The position numbers and the translations under genes were made by a program. From a virus: 44,949 nucleotides of DNA. The first letter of the stretch is position 1. Each line of letters starts with the position of its first letter. The stretch is taken from IMG/VR virus record IMGVR_UViG_3300032820_000021, positions 1-44,949 of that record; one strand, written 5' to 3'. The notes under the pieces were generated by a model, which saw only the letters and a program-made list of their open reading frames with translations, did no database searches and was not told the DNA's origin. Below, in pieces: positions 16,648 to 24,836 of this stretch.

Positions 16648-17095
16648 CGCTAAAGATATTTTTAATATTTTCACGACTTTGTATGCGGATAAATTTGGTC
16701 GTGAGTATATCGTGGCTAGATTTATTGGTCATGAAATGCATCTTATTAAAGAAGCTTTGAATGAACATGGGGCATACAAAATGGCTTGTGCAGTATATAA
16801 TGGAGTGAGAGCGAATGATCGTTCCGTTAATATTCCTTATGTAATGGCAGGATTAAGATATTATATTCCTTCTACTAGTGCTAAAATATACTGGTTTGTA
16901 CATACTGAAGGAGATAAAAATATTAAACAAAAGTGGAAACGTAAAGAATTATTAGGGGCGACATGGTTACCATCCGCACCACAGTACCAACAGTTACAAG
17001 AATTAACAAATGATTTAAGGGAATGGGCCGATGAGAAAGAGAAACAATATGAGGGGACATCTGATAAGAAGCCCCGAAAGAGGAAATCTTCCTAA
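16613..17095 (+). CDS. Unknown protein upstream of helicase
   Basis: A 160-aa protein that starts inside the last 12 codons of the sigma gene. It is helical and aromatic-rich, with a Lys/Arg-rich disordered tail (SDKKPRKRKSS), which suggests nucleic-acid contact. It lies two genes before the DnaB-type helicase, a place where helicase loaders or primosome accessory proteins often lie, but no ATPase motif or known loader signature is visible. The call stays unknown. Confidence 0.6.
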   Translation: METHQKLPSTYNAKDIFNIFTTLYADKFGREYIVARFIGHEMHLIKEALNEHGAYKMACAVYNGVRANDRSVNIPYVMAGLRYYIPSTSAKIYWFVHTEGDKNIKQKWKRKELLGATWLPSAPQYQQLQELTNDLREWADEKEKQYEGTSDKKPRKRKSS

Positions 17096-17297
17096 AAATA
17101 TAAAATGGGTTAGGTTAGCTGATGAAGAATTTCGGGTTTTATCAGTCAACCCTAAGACTGATGAAATTAAAGTAGTTGGTATATTTACAGATTTTGCTGA
17201 AGCACGTAAAGAGGTTGACAAGAATATTAACTCTGGGCTATACTTTTACGTACACGGAAAAGAAAATAGGGTTTTATATTCAAGAGAGGCACAATGA
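17031..17297 (+). CDS. Small basic protein, unknown
   Basis: An 88-aa protein overlapping the previous gene by 65 bp and ending in an ATGA overlap with the helicase gene. After a basic N-terminus the core reads NIKWVRLADEEFRVLSV, then FTDFAEARKEVDKNINSG, then YFYVHGKENRVLYS: a compact beta-beta-alpha-beta fold. The start is uncertain, as ATG 17049 would shorten the overlap and remove six residues. Tight coupling to the helicase gene suggests a related role. No family recognised. Confidence 0.5.
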   Translation: MRKRNNMRGHLIRSPERGNLPKNIKWVRLADEEFRVLSVNPKTDEIKVVGIFTDFAEARKEVDKNINSGLYFYVHGKENRVLYSREAQ

Positions 17298-18538
17298 GTA
17301 GTTACGAATACATCGAATCAGCATTAGTTTTTGGGATTAATGATACAACTAGTTTAAGAAAGTTTAAGTATTCAGCAGACGATTTTGCGAAGCATGGAGA
17401 CGCATATAGGTTTATCATGGATTACTATGATAACCATAAAGAATTTCCAAATGATGGTGTTTTGCAAGACAGTTTTCCAACATTAGACTATGAAGCTAGA
17501 GCAACTAACTTTGATTTTGCGTTAGACGCTTTTAAATCTCAGGTTTTACAGCGTAAAATAATAAAGACGATACAAGCACAGAAGGGGTTAGTTGAGGATA
17601 ATCCACATAAGGCATTGACCAATATTATGTCAGGATTAGCCGAAGTAGAAATAGAAGAAGATGATTCCATTATGTATTATGATGGTGGAACATTAGATCG
17701 GTTTGAAGAATATGCTTCTAGAGTTAAGAAACGCCAATTAGGTGACGGCATGATAGGGATACCTACCAGCTTTAAAACACTTAATTCCACAGGAGTAGGA
17801 TGGCAAGCAGGAGAGTTAGTATCAGTTTTTGCTAGACCAACTATTGGAAAGACATGGATGTGTGTAGATGCCGCTGTTACAGCAGTAATGGAGGGATTTA
17901 AAACACTATTAATTTCAACAGAAATGTCAGCAAGGGCTATTAATCTTAGAACAGATGTGGTTATGGCACATAAAATGGGGTATAAACTATCTCATAGTGC
18001 TTTACGTAGAGGGGAAGAGATAGAACAAGACACATATAAGAAATTTTTAAAAGAGTCCAATAATAGACGATTATTAGTTTGTGATCATATTGAAGGACAG
18101 TCTGGTATATCTTTAGAAAGTATAGCGGGGTTGATAAGAAAACACACTCCTGACTTTGTAGTCATAGATGGTGTTTACTTAATATCAACAAATACAAAAT
18201 CAGCTATGTGGGAACAATCTCATGCTCTTTTTTACGGTCTTAAAAATTTATGCACTTCTATGGATACATGTATCTTCGTATCCACTCAGGCTAATAGAGA
18301 TGCTGCGAACATGTTTTCGCCTCCTAGGGCGGATCAAGTAGCATTTGGGGATGCCTTAATAAGGGCTTCTGATGTAGTATTAGCTATGTGTGCTATGGAA
18401 GATGATAAAAATAAGCGATTAGTACAGTTCCAAAAGTATCGTGATGATGACGTTGGAGTTGATCTTGCGGTAATGCAATGGAATATTAATAATGGCGAAA
18501 TTTATGAGGATCAAGATTATGATTGGGGTGACTTTTAA
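17294..18538 (+). CDS. Replicative DNA helicase, DnaB-like
   Basis: A 414-aa RecA-fold helicase. The N-terminal part is helical, as in DnaB-N domains. The motor starts with GWQAGELVSVFARPTIGKTW, where the Walker A is ARPTIGKT (residues 180-187), with Ala instead of the usual first Gly. LLISTEMSA matches the H1a/SLEM element, DFVVIDGVYLIS (287-) gives the Walker B with Asp292, and STQANR is the H3-like sensor motif with Gln. It unwinds the replication fork and works with the primase at 18790. The gene overlaps the upstream small gene (ATGA) and is followed by a new promoter, splitting helicase and primase into adjacent transcripts. Confidence 0.88.
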   Translation: MSSYEYIESALVFGINDTTSLRKFKYSADDFAKHGDAYRFIMDYYDNHKEFPNDGVLQDSFPTLDYEARATNFDFALDAFKSQVLQRKIIKTIQAQKGLVEDNPHKALTNIMSGLAEVEIEEDDSIMYYDGGTLDRFEEYASRVKKRQLGDGMIGIPTSFKTLNSTGVGWQAGELVSVFARPTIGKTWMCVDAAVTAVMEGFKTLLISTEMSARAINLRTDVVMAHKMGYKLSHSALRRGEEIEQDTYKKFLKESNNRRLLVCDHIEGQSGISLESIAGLIRKHTPDFVVIDGVYLISTNTKSAMWEQSHALFYGLKNLCTSMDTCIFVSTQANRDAANMFSPPRADQVAFGDALIRASDVVLAMCAMEDDKNKRLVQFQKYRDDDVGVDLAVMQWNINNGEIYEDQDYDWGDF

Positions 18539-18563
18539 CAGAGTCGTCTAATTTTAGTATAAT
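18535..18563 (+). promoter_or_regulatory. Promoter TTAACA-17-TATAAT
   Basis: TTAACA (18535-18540, overlapping the helicase stop) and TATAAT (18558-18563) are exactly 17 nt apart. This is the likely start of the long replication and recombination transcript. The -10 context TTTTAGTATAATA matches the repeated promoter motif. Confidence 0.75.
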
Positions 18564-18595
18564 ATTTTGTGGGTCTAGAAAATAAGGAGGACAAG

Positions 18596-18790
18596 ATGAG
18601 TCTACTAAATTGGTTTAAATCAGCCCCCACACCTGACCAAGTAGTTGTTAAGACAGCTAATAGTAAGGGTGTAGGAAAACCTCGTGTAGCAGTTACAGCG
18701 GGTGATATCATGCGTGGTACTTGCGTAGACGAGAATGGCTATGTTAACGAAGTAGTTTTGTTTTTAAGAAAAAATAAAAAGGATAGATAA
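18596..18790 (+). CDS. Small protein, unknown
   Basis: A 64-aa protein starting at ATG 18596, which has a strong AAGGAGG ribosome binding site 6 nt upstream; the frame also allows a GTG at 18569 but that would place the ribosome binding site inside the gene. The sequence is basic at the end (FLRKNKKDR) with a VTAGDIMRGTCVDENG segment. It is the first gene behind the replication promoter and its stop overlaps the primase ATG. Function not recognised. Confidence 0.6.
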   Translation: MSLLNWFKSAPTPDQVVVKTANSKGVGKPRVAVTAGDIMRGTCVDENGYVNEVVLFLRKNKKDR

Positions 18791-19644
18791 TGGATTGGAT
18801 TTCTCTACTATTGGATCACGATATAGACGTTCCAGTAGAGAAAACACAGTTTAATATTCCATGCCCATTTCATAACGATACTGTGGCATCCTGTTCAATT
18901 AATACTGAAAAGGGTGTATGGATTTGTTTTGCGGGATGTGGGCAAGGCGGACTGCCGTATTTCATTTTTAAACTTTCTGGAAAATACCCCGAAGAAAAAG
19001 AGATGTTGTTATCTTCATTCTCTTTTTCTTTACTTGATGATATTGAACAAAAGATTGAAATAGAAGAGATTATTCCTCCATCTAATAATTTAAAACCTGT
19101 TCCATCGGGACATTGGATTTATAAAAGGGACTTCTCTTCTGACAGTATTAATAAATGGGATTGTTCTATAAATGAATATGGTGATTTTGTTTTACCTGTT
19201 TTCGACATAGATAAACAAACAAAGGGTTGGATAACTCGTAGACAACAAGCAATTCCTAAATACCTTTATTCTAAAGGTTTTAAAAAATCTCGCTCTTTAT
19301 TTGGTATTCATTTGTTGCCTCCTGTAATAGATAGATTATATGTAACTGAGGGAGCCTTAGATACGATATGGTTAGACTTACATGGCTATTCAAGTGTGGC
19401 TATTTTAGGAGCAATATGTTCTCCAACACAAATTGATTTAATTAGTTCTTTACATCCCTCTGAAGTTGTGCTATGTTTAGATAATGACACAGCGGGGCAA
19501 AAAGGGATAAATAACGCACTACTTGACATGTCCGATAGGTTTCTGGTATCATATATAAAAATACCGAAACAGTATAAAGATGTTCAAGATATTAGACAAG
19601 CAACACAATTACATAAGGTATTAGAAAATAAAACTTATTGGTAA
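18790..19644 (+). CDS. DNA primase (zinc finger plus TOPRIM)
   Basis: A 284-aa primase. The N-terminus carries a CHC2-type zinc finger: Cys25-x2-His28 (CPFH) and Cys46-x3-Cys50 (CFAGCGQGG). The TOPRIM catalytic fold follows, with Glu187 in VTEGALDT and the DND pair Asp231/Asp233 in CLDNDTAGQKG, the metal-binding residues of DnaG-type primases. The protein is much shorter than bacterial DnaG (about 600 aa) and has no helicase part, so it depends on the DnaB-like protein encoded just upstream. It makes RNA primers for lagging-strand synthesis. It starts on a TAATG overlap. Confidence 0.88.
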   Translation: MDWISLLLDHDIDVPVEKTQFNIPCPFHNDTVASCSINTEKGVWICFAGCGQGGLPYFIFKLSGKYPEEKEMLLSSFSFSLLDDIEQKIEIEEIIPPSNNLKPVPSGHWIYKRDFSSDSINKWDCSINEYGDFVLPVFDIDKQTKGWITRRQQAIPKYLYSKGFKKSRSLFGIHLLPPVIDRLYVTEGALDTIWLDLHGYSSVAILGAICSPTQIDLISSLHPSEVVLCLDNDTAGQKGINNALLDMSDRFLVSYIKIPKQYKDVQDIRQATQLHKVLENKTYW

Positions 19645-19659
19645 AAGGAGATAAGAAAC

Positions 19660-20340
19660 ATGAGTGGTATTTCTAGAATACAAAAAATAAGAGAAGATAA
19701 TCGCCGTCCTGCCTTTAATCAAGATCGGGCTAATAACCGTGAGATTTGGTTTAAGGATGGGGATCAAGCCTTCATGAGTCCAGTAGCAACTGGTAAGGAT
19801 GATGACACTTTATTAGACGAAATATATTTGTATGTCTATAGAGTAGGTAACCGATGGGTATCTGTTCTTAAAGATGACTCCATAGATATTTCGGAAGTGC
19901 CTTCGGATACTCGACCTTCTCACAAGTTCGCTTTTTGGGCGTATGTCCACGAGGTTATTCATGCTGAGAAAAGAGTAGATACTTGGGAAGAAGTTGAGGG
20001 GCCAGCAGGTAAAAAGATGTTTAAAGAGACGGTTAATGATTTCCGTGTCGTACCTCTTAGCTTTGGACGAAGCGACTATATTTGGAACCAGTTGGTAGAC
20101 ATTTATAGTGATTGGGGACAACTAGACAAAGGAGTAGTACGAGTTAAACGTACAGGTACTGGAGCCTACGATACTTCTTATATGGTTACTTCTACCCCTA
20201 GAGAAGTAGAAATTCCAGAAGATAAACTTACAGAAATAGGTGATCTTCCTGCTATTAAGGACTATTATCTAGAACGATATAGTGATGTACCTACTTCTGA
20301 CAGTAATGGTACGAGTTCAGAATCTAACGATTTATTCTAA
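19660..20340 (+). CDS. Single-stranded DNA-binding protein-like
   Basis: A 226-aa protein between primase and DNA polymerase. The middle is strand-rich with many aromatic and basic residues (IYLYVYRVGNRWVSVLK, KFAFWAYVHEVIHAEKRV). The last 25 residues are Ser/Asp/Glu-rich and end in SESNDLF: an acidic tail with a terminal hydrophobic aromatic, the protein-interaction tail typical of SSB and T7 gp2.5-like proteins. Position, size and tail make a phage SSB the best reading, though I cannot see a diagnostic OB-fold motif. It would coat single-stranded DNA and recruit replication partners. Confidence 0.65.
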   Translation: MSGISRIQKIREDNRRPAFNQDRANNREIWFKDGDQAFMSPVATGKDDDTLLDEIYLYVYRVGNRWVSVLKDDSIDISEVPSDTRPSHKFAFWAYVHEVIHAEKRVDTWEEVEGPAGKKMFKETVNDFRVVPLSFGRSDYIWNQLVDIYSDWGQLDKGVVRVKRTGTGAYDTSYMVTSTPREVEIPEDKLTEIGDLPAIKDYYLERYSDVPTSDSNGTSSESNDLF

Positions 20341-22304
20341 TGTCAGTCATTACAACGGCAGAAGAATGCGTTTCTGCCCTTGAGAGCCTTAAAGGGCTTG
20401 ATAAGCTAGTTGTTGATGTTGAGACAAATGGTTTACAAGCCTTTGGGTGGAATCAATTATGTGGGGTTGGTATAGCAACTAGCCCCAATGATTCCTTATA
20501 TTTCCCTTTTAGGCATCAATCAGGTGAAAATTTACCCATTGCTTTTGCACATGACTTGATGGCGTTATTATCCGAATGTAAAACATTGATTGGATATAAC
20601 TTAAAATTTGATCTACATTTTCTAGCTAACGATGGTTTAGAGGTTAAAGATCAGCAATTAGTAGATGTTATTGTAATGGTTAGAATGTCTGAACATTCAG
20701 ATACAAAAGACCTTGGATTAACAGATACTTTAATTCGTACTTATGGTTCGGAATATGGACAGTATGATGTAGACACAAAGAAGTTACTTCGCAAGAATAA
20801 ATGGAATAAAGATTTTTCATTAGCCCCACCAGATATTTTAGGGCCATATTGTGAGCAAGATGTCTTAATGACATATAAACTTTATGAAGATCGTTTTGAG
20901 AAATTAAAAGAAACAAAACAATTAGACTTACTTAACATGCAATGTGAGTTAACTAAAGTTTTATACAAGATGGAAAAACGAGGGATTAGTGTAGATCAAA
21001 CTTATGCTACACAAACTAATGAACAGTTGGCTGTCCGATTAGAAGACATTACTAAAGATATTCATCAAATCGCAGGGACAGAATTTAATATAAGTAGTTC
21101 TCAGCAGATTGGAGAAGCTTTTGCAACTTTGGGGATATCTTCTCCAGTTAAAACTGCCAAGGGAGCCGATTCATGGAGTGAGTCAGCTTTAATTCAAATT
21201 GACCACCCAATGGCAGGATTGATAAGGCAATATAGAACTTTATTGAAATTACAATCAACGTATATTGAACCTTATTTAGATATTCCTGACAACACTATGC
21301 ATACTTCTTTTTGTAATTGGGGGGCTGCAACAGGTAGACTGTCTAGTAGAGAACCAAATCTACAAAATATACCCAGAAATCACTTTAAATTAAAGTACAA
21401 TGAATTAACAGATTCAGATTTAGCCGATGTGAAAAATAGAATCGCAGCTACAATGGCTGCTAAAGGGCAAAGTACTGAGAGTACTAACTTGTCTAATGAA
21501 GTTCTACAAACATGGGGTTTTATGGGAGATGAATCTTTTGATGAAGACTCAGGTAAACAGATTGCTATAAGAAGATTGTTTGTACCCCGACCTAATTATA
21601 CTTTAGTCGGTTTTGATTACTCTCAAATGGAAGTTCGTGTTTTTATGTCATACTTTCGTAATGAAGTAATTGATGCTTTATTAAATAAGGATGATGTAGA
21701 TTTTCATGGTGAGGCGGGGAAATTAGCCTTTAATACAACTGAAGATGACGCTGATTATAAATTCTATAGGCAAATGGCGAAGGCAATTACTTTTGGTACT
21801 ATTTACGGTATAGGACGCAATAAATTAGCCTTGCAATTAGGAACTACGCCCCATGAGGCGGGACAGTATAAAAAACGCTATTTCGATGGCCTAGAGGGGT
21901 CTAAAGAGTTTTTTGATAAGGTAGTCGAAACTGTAGAAAGTCGGGGATGGATACGCAATAGATATGGACGAGTATATAAAATTAATCCTAAGTTTGCTTA
22001 TAAGGGAGTAAATTATTTAGTCCAAGGAACTAGTGCCGATATCATGAGTGAACGAATGATTGAGGTAGATAAATATTTAGAAACTACAAAAAGTAATATC
22101 TTATTACAGGTACATGACGAGATTATCTGTGAAATACACGATGATGATCTACGAAATATACCATTTAAGATAAAAGAGTTGTTAGAAATTAATTCCTTAG
22201 ACATTCCATTACAGGTAGATATGGAAGTTTGTACACCTTCTTGGGCAACTAAAAAGGATTACATTAAACCTGACGACTCAGTTGAAAATTATATTGATTG
22301 GTAA
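20340..22304 (+). CDS. polA: DNA polymerase, family A with 3'-5' exonuclease
   Basis: A 654-aa polymerase with both proofreading and polymerase domains and no 5'-3' exonuclease. Exo I is DVETNG (Asp26, Glu28), Exo II GYNLKFDLHFL (Asn87, Asp91), Exo III YCEQD (Tyr170, Asp174). Polymerase motif A is GFDYSQMEVRV (Asp426), motif B RQMAKAITFGTIYG (Lys481, Phe485, Tyr489) and motif C VHDEI (His592-Asp593). Phe485 matches Phe762 of E. coli Pol I, the ancestral residue for nucleotide choice. Between the exonuclease and motif A there is an insert (about residues 355-410) not needed for catalysis. It starts on a TAATG overlap with the SSB-like gene. It is the replicative polymerase of this phage. Confidence 0.95.
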   Translation: MSVITTAEECVSALESLKGLDKLVVDVETNGLQAFGWNQLCGVGIATSPNDSLYFPFRHQSGENLPIAFAHDLMALLSECKTLIGYNLKFDLHFLANDGLEVKDQQLVDVIVMVRMSEHSDTKDLGLTDTLIRTYGSEYGQYDVDTKKLLRKNKWNKDFSLAPPDILGPYCEQDVLMTYKLYEDRFEKLKETKQLDLLNMQCELTKVLYKMEKRGISVDQTYATQTNEQLAVRLEDITKDIHQIAGTEFNISSSQQIGEAFATLGISSPVKTAKGADSWSESALIQIDHPMAGLIRQYRTLLKLQSTYIEPYLDIPDNTMHTSFCNWGAATGRLSSREPNLQNIPRNHFKLKYNELTDSDLADVKNRIAATMAAKGQSTESTNLSNEVLQTWGFMGDESFDEDSGKQIAIRRLFVPRPNYTLVGFDYSQMEVRVFMSYFRNEVIDALLNKDDVDFHGEAGKLAFNTTEDDADYKFYRQMAKAITFGTIYGIGRNKLALQLGTTPHEAGQYKKRYFDGLEGSKEFFDKVVETVESRGWIRNRYGRVYKINPKFAYKGVNYLVQGTSADIMSERMIEVDKYLETTKSNILLQVHDEIICEIHDDDLRNIPFKIKELLEINSLDIPLQVDMEVCTPSWATKKDYIKPDDSVENYIDW

Positions 22305-22318
22305 AATGTGGGGGCTAT

Positions 22319-22798
22319 ATGTTAAAAATTACATTAACAGAAAAACAACTTAGTTATGCTAAAGCTATGGGCAAAAAACGTCATAGCTATGATAAAACTC
22401 TTGGGGTAAAGGGAGCATACAATATTAGTAAAAAAGACAATGATTCTGATCATATTGATATACAGGGATGTATTGCAGAATACGCTGTATCGTTAGCTTT
22501 GGATAAAGAATGGATTGGATTTGCAACTGATTTCCAAAACATTAAGGCAGATGTGGGTTCAAACTTACAAGTACGTAGTACGTATCATCCGTATGGCAAT
22601 CTGATACTACACCCTAAAGATAAAGACGAGCAAATTTTTATTTTAGTTAGATTACATGATCTACCTTGTGTAGATATTATGGGATGGGCATTAGGTAAGG
22701 ATATAAAACAGAAAAGATATTGGTCAGAACCAGTTCCTAATAGACCCTGCTATTTATACCCATACCAATTATTAAATAGTATGGAGGAGTTGGAGTGA
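22319..22798 (+). CDS. Putative PD-(D/E)XK-like protein
   Basis: A 159-aa protein starting at ATG 22319 with GGGGG upstream; a TTG at 22298 in frame would overlap the polymerase end. The core has a helix with a conserved Glu (DIQGCIAEYAVSLAL), an Asp (KADVGSN) followed by LQVRST, then LHPKDKDEQIFILVRL. That Glu-Asp-x(n)-Gln/Glu-x-Arg/Lys order resembles the restriction-endonuclease-like fold of small phage proteins seen in replication operons. The usual Lys is Arg here, so activity is uncertain. It ends in an overlap with the next start codon. Confidence 0.5.
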   Translation: MLKITLTEKQLSYAKAMGKKRHSYDKTLGVKGAYNISKKDNDSDHIDIQGCIAEYAVSLALDKEWIGFATDFQNIKADVGSNLQVRSTYHPYGNLILHPKDKDEQIFILVRLHDLPCVDIMGWALGKDIKQKRYWSEPVPNRPCYLYPYQLLNSMEELE

Positions 22799-23112
22799 GA
22801 CAAAGTAATGGTACATTTGAACAAGCTAGTAAAAATATAGCTTTAGAGATTGCTAGTATTGTAGCATCTAAACATCGAGACTACGGCCCAGATAACATCC
22901 TTATTTTTAAGGAAGAAGGTTTAATTGTTCGTTTATGGGATAAGTTGTGTAGATTAAAACATTTAGTATGGAAAAAGGGAAATCCTCAACATGAATCTAT
23001 AGAAGATAGCTTGATAGATATTGCTGGATATGCTATAATAGGATTAATGTTACAGAGAGAATGTTTCAGTTATCCATTAGAAGAAAAAGGAGAAAAAGAT
23101 GCCAAAAGTTAG
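22795..23112 (+). CDS. DUF1599/Nmad1-like protein
   Basis: A 105-aa helical protein beginning at GTG 22795, which overlaps the upstream stop. It contains the family signature HRDYGPDNI (28-), GLIVRLWDKLCRL (42-) and HESIEDSLIDIAGYAIIGLM (66-): a basic-Asp-Tyr-Gly start, an R-x2-DK-x2-RL helix and an E-x3-D-x3-D-x-AGYA helix. This matches DUF1599, called nucleotide modification associated domain 1 because relatives lie beside phage base-modification genes. In the fold it is related to all-alpha NTP pyrophosphatases, so it may process a nucleotide. No other clear base-modifying enzyme is seen here. Confidence 0.75.
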   Translation: MRQSNGTFEQASKNIALEIASIVASKHRDYGPDNILIFKEEGLIVRLWDKLCRLKHLVWKKGNPQHESIEDSLIDIAGYAIIGLMLQRECFSYPLEEKGEKDAKS

Positions 23113-23317
23113 TATGCATTTAGGGTTCACTTTTAGGGTAGGCCCATTAGATACCAATCAATACGGTAGAATTGATTTAACAGTAGATCAAATAGATACA
23201 GAGTTACCAATTGAGGCCCAATTAACAGATGCAGGAATAGCATCAGATGAAGTATTTACATTTGTGAAGAATAAAATTGACTCACAAATAGATGAGGTAC
23301 TTGATTCTAATGAGTAA
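23099..23317 (+). CDS. Small acidic protein, unknown
   Basis: A 72-aa protein starting 14 bp inside the end of the DUF1599 gene with an AAAAGGAG ribosome binding site. It has a short strand pair (MHLGFTFRVGPL, YGRIDLTVDQI) and an acidic helical C-terminus (VKNKIDSQIDEVLDSNE). The size and coupling suggest a small partner of neighbouring nucleotide-metabolism proteins. No family recognised. Confidence 0.6.
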   Translation: MPKVSMHLGFTFRVGPLDTNQYGRIDLTVDQIDTELPIEAQLTDAGIASDEVFTFVKNKIDSQIDEVLDSNE

Positions 23318-23561
23318 AAAAGTTCCTAGGGCAGATGTTTTAGAAGCAGTTTTAGCAGAAAGAGAACGCCAAGATGTTATGTATGGGGATCAATCCCAAC
23401 ATACTGACGAGTGGTGGTGTGTCATTGCAGCTGAAGAAAATGGGGAAGTTGCAAGAGCAATTTGGGAACATGACGCAGATCAAATGTATAACGAAATTAT
23501 TCAATGTTGTGCTGTTTATTTTGCATGGGCAGAGGCAATTTTGAAGAGGGGAACCAAATGA
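23310..23561 (+). CDS. MazG-like NTP pyrophosphatase family protein
   Basis: An 83-aa all-helical protein. It has ERERQDVMYGDQ near the start, then a MazG-type helix with EE-x2-E (AAEENGEVARAI) and a second helix with Glu (NEIIQCCAVYFAWAEAI). The classical second motif is E-x2-D; here it is E-I-I-Q, so one metal ligand may be lost or supplied elsewhere. The family hydrolyses (d)NTPs to monophosphates. ATG 23310 is chosen because it overlaps the upstream stop (AATGAGTAA); ATG 23292 is the alternative. The RecA-like gene starts within its stop codon region. Confidence 0.65.
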   Translation: MSKKVPRADVLEAVLAERERQDVMYGDQSQHTDEWWCVIAAEENGEVARAIWEHDADQMYNEIIQCCAVYFAWAEAILKRGTK

Positions 23562-24499
23562 AAAATACTCCAGAAGAGGCAGTAGAATCTTTATTAAAAA
23601 ATAAGAATCTAAATTTAATTAGAGGTAATAGTGATGAGTTCTCTTATGGACGGATCGCTTTCGGGATTCCTGCTCTTGATACTCTTACTGGTGGTGGTAT
23701 ACCTAAGAAACGAATGACCTTAGTGTATGGGGCTACCAATGTGGGTAAGTCATATTTAGCATCTCAAGCTGTTGGGAGTGTTCAAAAAGAAGGTGGTGTG
23801 GCAGCTTGGATAGATACAGAGTTATCGTGGGATTCAGATTGGGTAGAACGCTGCGGAGTAGATTCTTCTCAAGTCTTAGTATCTCAACCAACTAATGGTG
23901 AGGACGCAATGAATACTGCTAGAGAGTTAATGCGAGAAGGGGTAGATTTAATTGTTCTAGATAGTATAGCGGGGCTTGTTCCAACAGCAGTACATGATGA
24001 AGATTTTTCATACAATCCAATGGCATGGCAAGCTAGATTTGTTAATACTTCGTTACCCCGAATATTGCCCAATTTAAAAAATGGTTCAGCTTTTATTGCA
24101 ATAAATCAAGTGCGATCTAGTATGGGGCCAGTAGCTTTGGATAATATGCCCGGTGGATTAGCACAATCATTCTTCTCACACTTTCTACTACAGGTACGCC
24201 GTAGTGGATGGATTAAAGAAGGCAATGATAATGTTGGATTCGATATGGAAGTTAGATTACGAAAAAGTAAAGTAGGTGGTGAAAATTGGAAATCAGCTAC
24301 TGTACCTTTTAGAGTAGATGGTGGGATTGATATTATGGAGAGTTTTATACGTGAAGGTGTAGAACGTGGTATTATAAAACAATCTGGCCCGTGGTATAAT
24401 TACGGCGATGATAAGGTTATGGGTATGAATGGGGTAAAGAAATTCTTTACCGAAAATCAGGATATCTATATTAAATTACAGAATGAACTTACCACCTAA
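23558..24499 (+). CDS. RecA/UvsX-like recombinase
   Basis: A 313-aa recombinase. ATG 23558 has a GAGGGG ribosome binding site; the longer frame from 23504 adds residues read from the gene before. IAFGIPALDTLTGGGIPKKR leads to Walker A GATNVGKS (58-65). A RecA-like Glu follows in WIDTELSWD, the Walker B is LIVLDSIAG (Asp135), and AFIAINQVRSSMG is the L1-side motif with conserved Asn-Gln. LRKSKVG and FRVDGGID match the late RecA strands. It pairs homologous DNA during recombination-dependent replication and repair. It lacks the long C-terminal domain of bacterial RecA, like T4 UvsX. Confidence 0.92.
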   Translation: MKNTPEEAVESLLKNKNLNLIRGNSDEFSYGRIAFGIPALDTLTGGGIPKKRMTLVYGATNVGKSYLASQAVGSVQKEGGVAAWIDTELSWDSDWVERCGVDSSQVLVSQPTNGEDAMNTARELMREGVDLIVLDSIAGLVPTAVHDEDFSYNPMAWQARFVNTSLPRILPNLKNGSAFIAINQVRSSMGPVALDNMPGGLAQSFFSHFLLQVRRSGWIKEGNDNVGFDMEVRLRKSKVGGENWKSATVPFRVDGGIDIMESFIREGVERGIIKQSGPWYNYGDDKVMGMNGVKKFFTENQDIYIKLQNELTT

Positions 24500-24836
24500 A
24501 GATCATACACCCCAAGAGCAGATAATTGCTGGTATTCTAAACGAATTCGGTATAAGATATGATCAAGGGAATTATTTTATGAAATACGTGGTAGATTTTT
24601 GGATTCCTGAGATTGGGATGGTTATAGAAGCTGATGGTTTTTATGGTCATTTTAAGAAAAGAGATGTGCAACGAGATATGATTCTCATGAAACATCCTGA
24701 GATAGAACATATTTTACATATTAAAGACAAGACTTATAGAGAAATAAAGGAGACAGTATGGCGGGCATTAAACAAATTGGAGGAACCCCCAAGCCCAGAA
24801 AACAACGAACCGAAAGTCAGAAAGATAGATGGCTAG
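24483..24836 (+). CDS. VSR/DUF559-like endonuclease
   Basis: A 117-aa protein with the compact PD-(D/E)XK layout of DUF559 and Vsr-like proteins: an N-terminal helix (QEQIIAGILNEFGIRYDQ), strand with VVDFWIPEIGMVIEADG, then HFKKRDVQRDMILMKH and a final helix. Asp in VDFWIP and Glu in IEADG are likely metal ligands, with the R-D-x2-R-D segment as in that family. It overlaps RecA by 17 bp and the next gene by 79 bp. In phages such nucleases may repair or process branched DNA. Substrate unknown. Confidence 0.75.
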   Translation: MNLPPKDHTPQEQIIAGILNEFGIRYDQGNYFMKYVVDFWIPEIGMVIEADGFYGHFKKRDVQRDMILMKHPEIEHILHIKDKTYREIKETVWRALNKLEEPPSPENNEPKVRKIDG

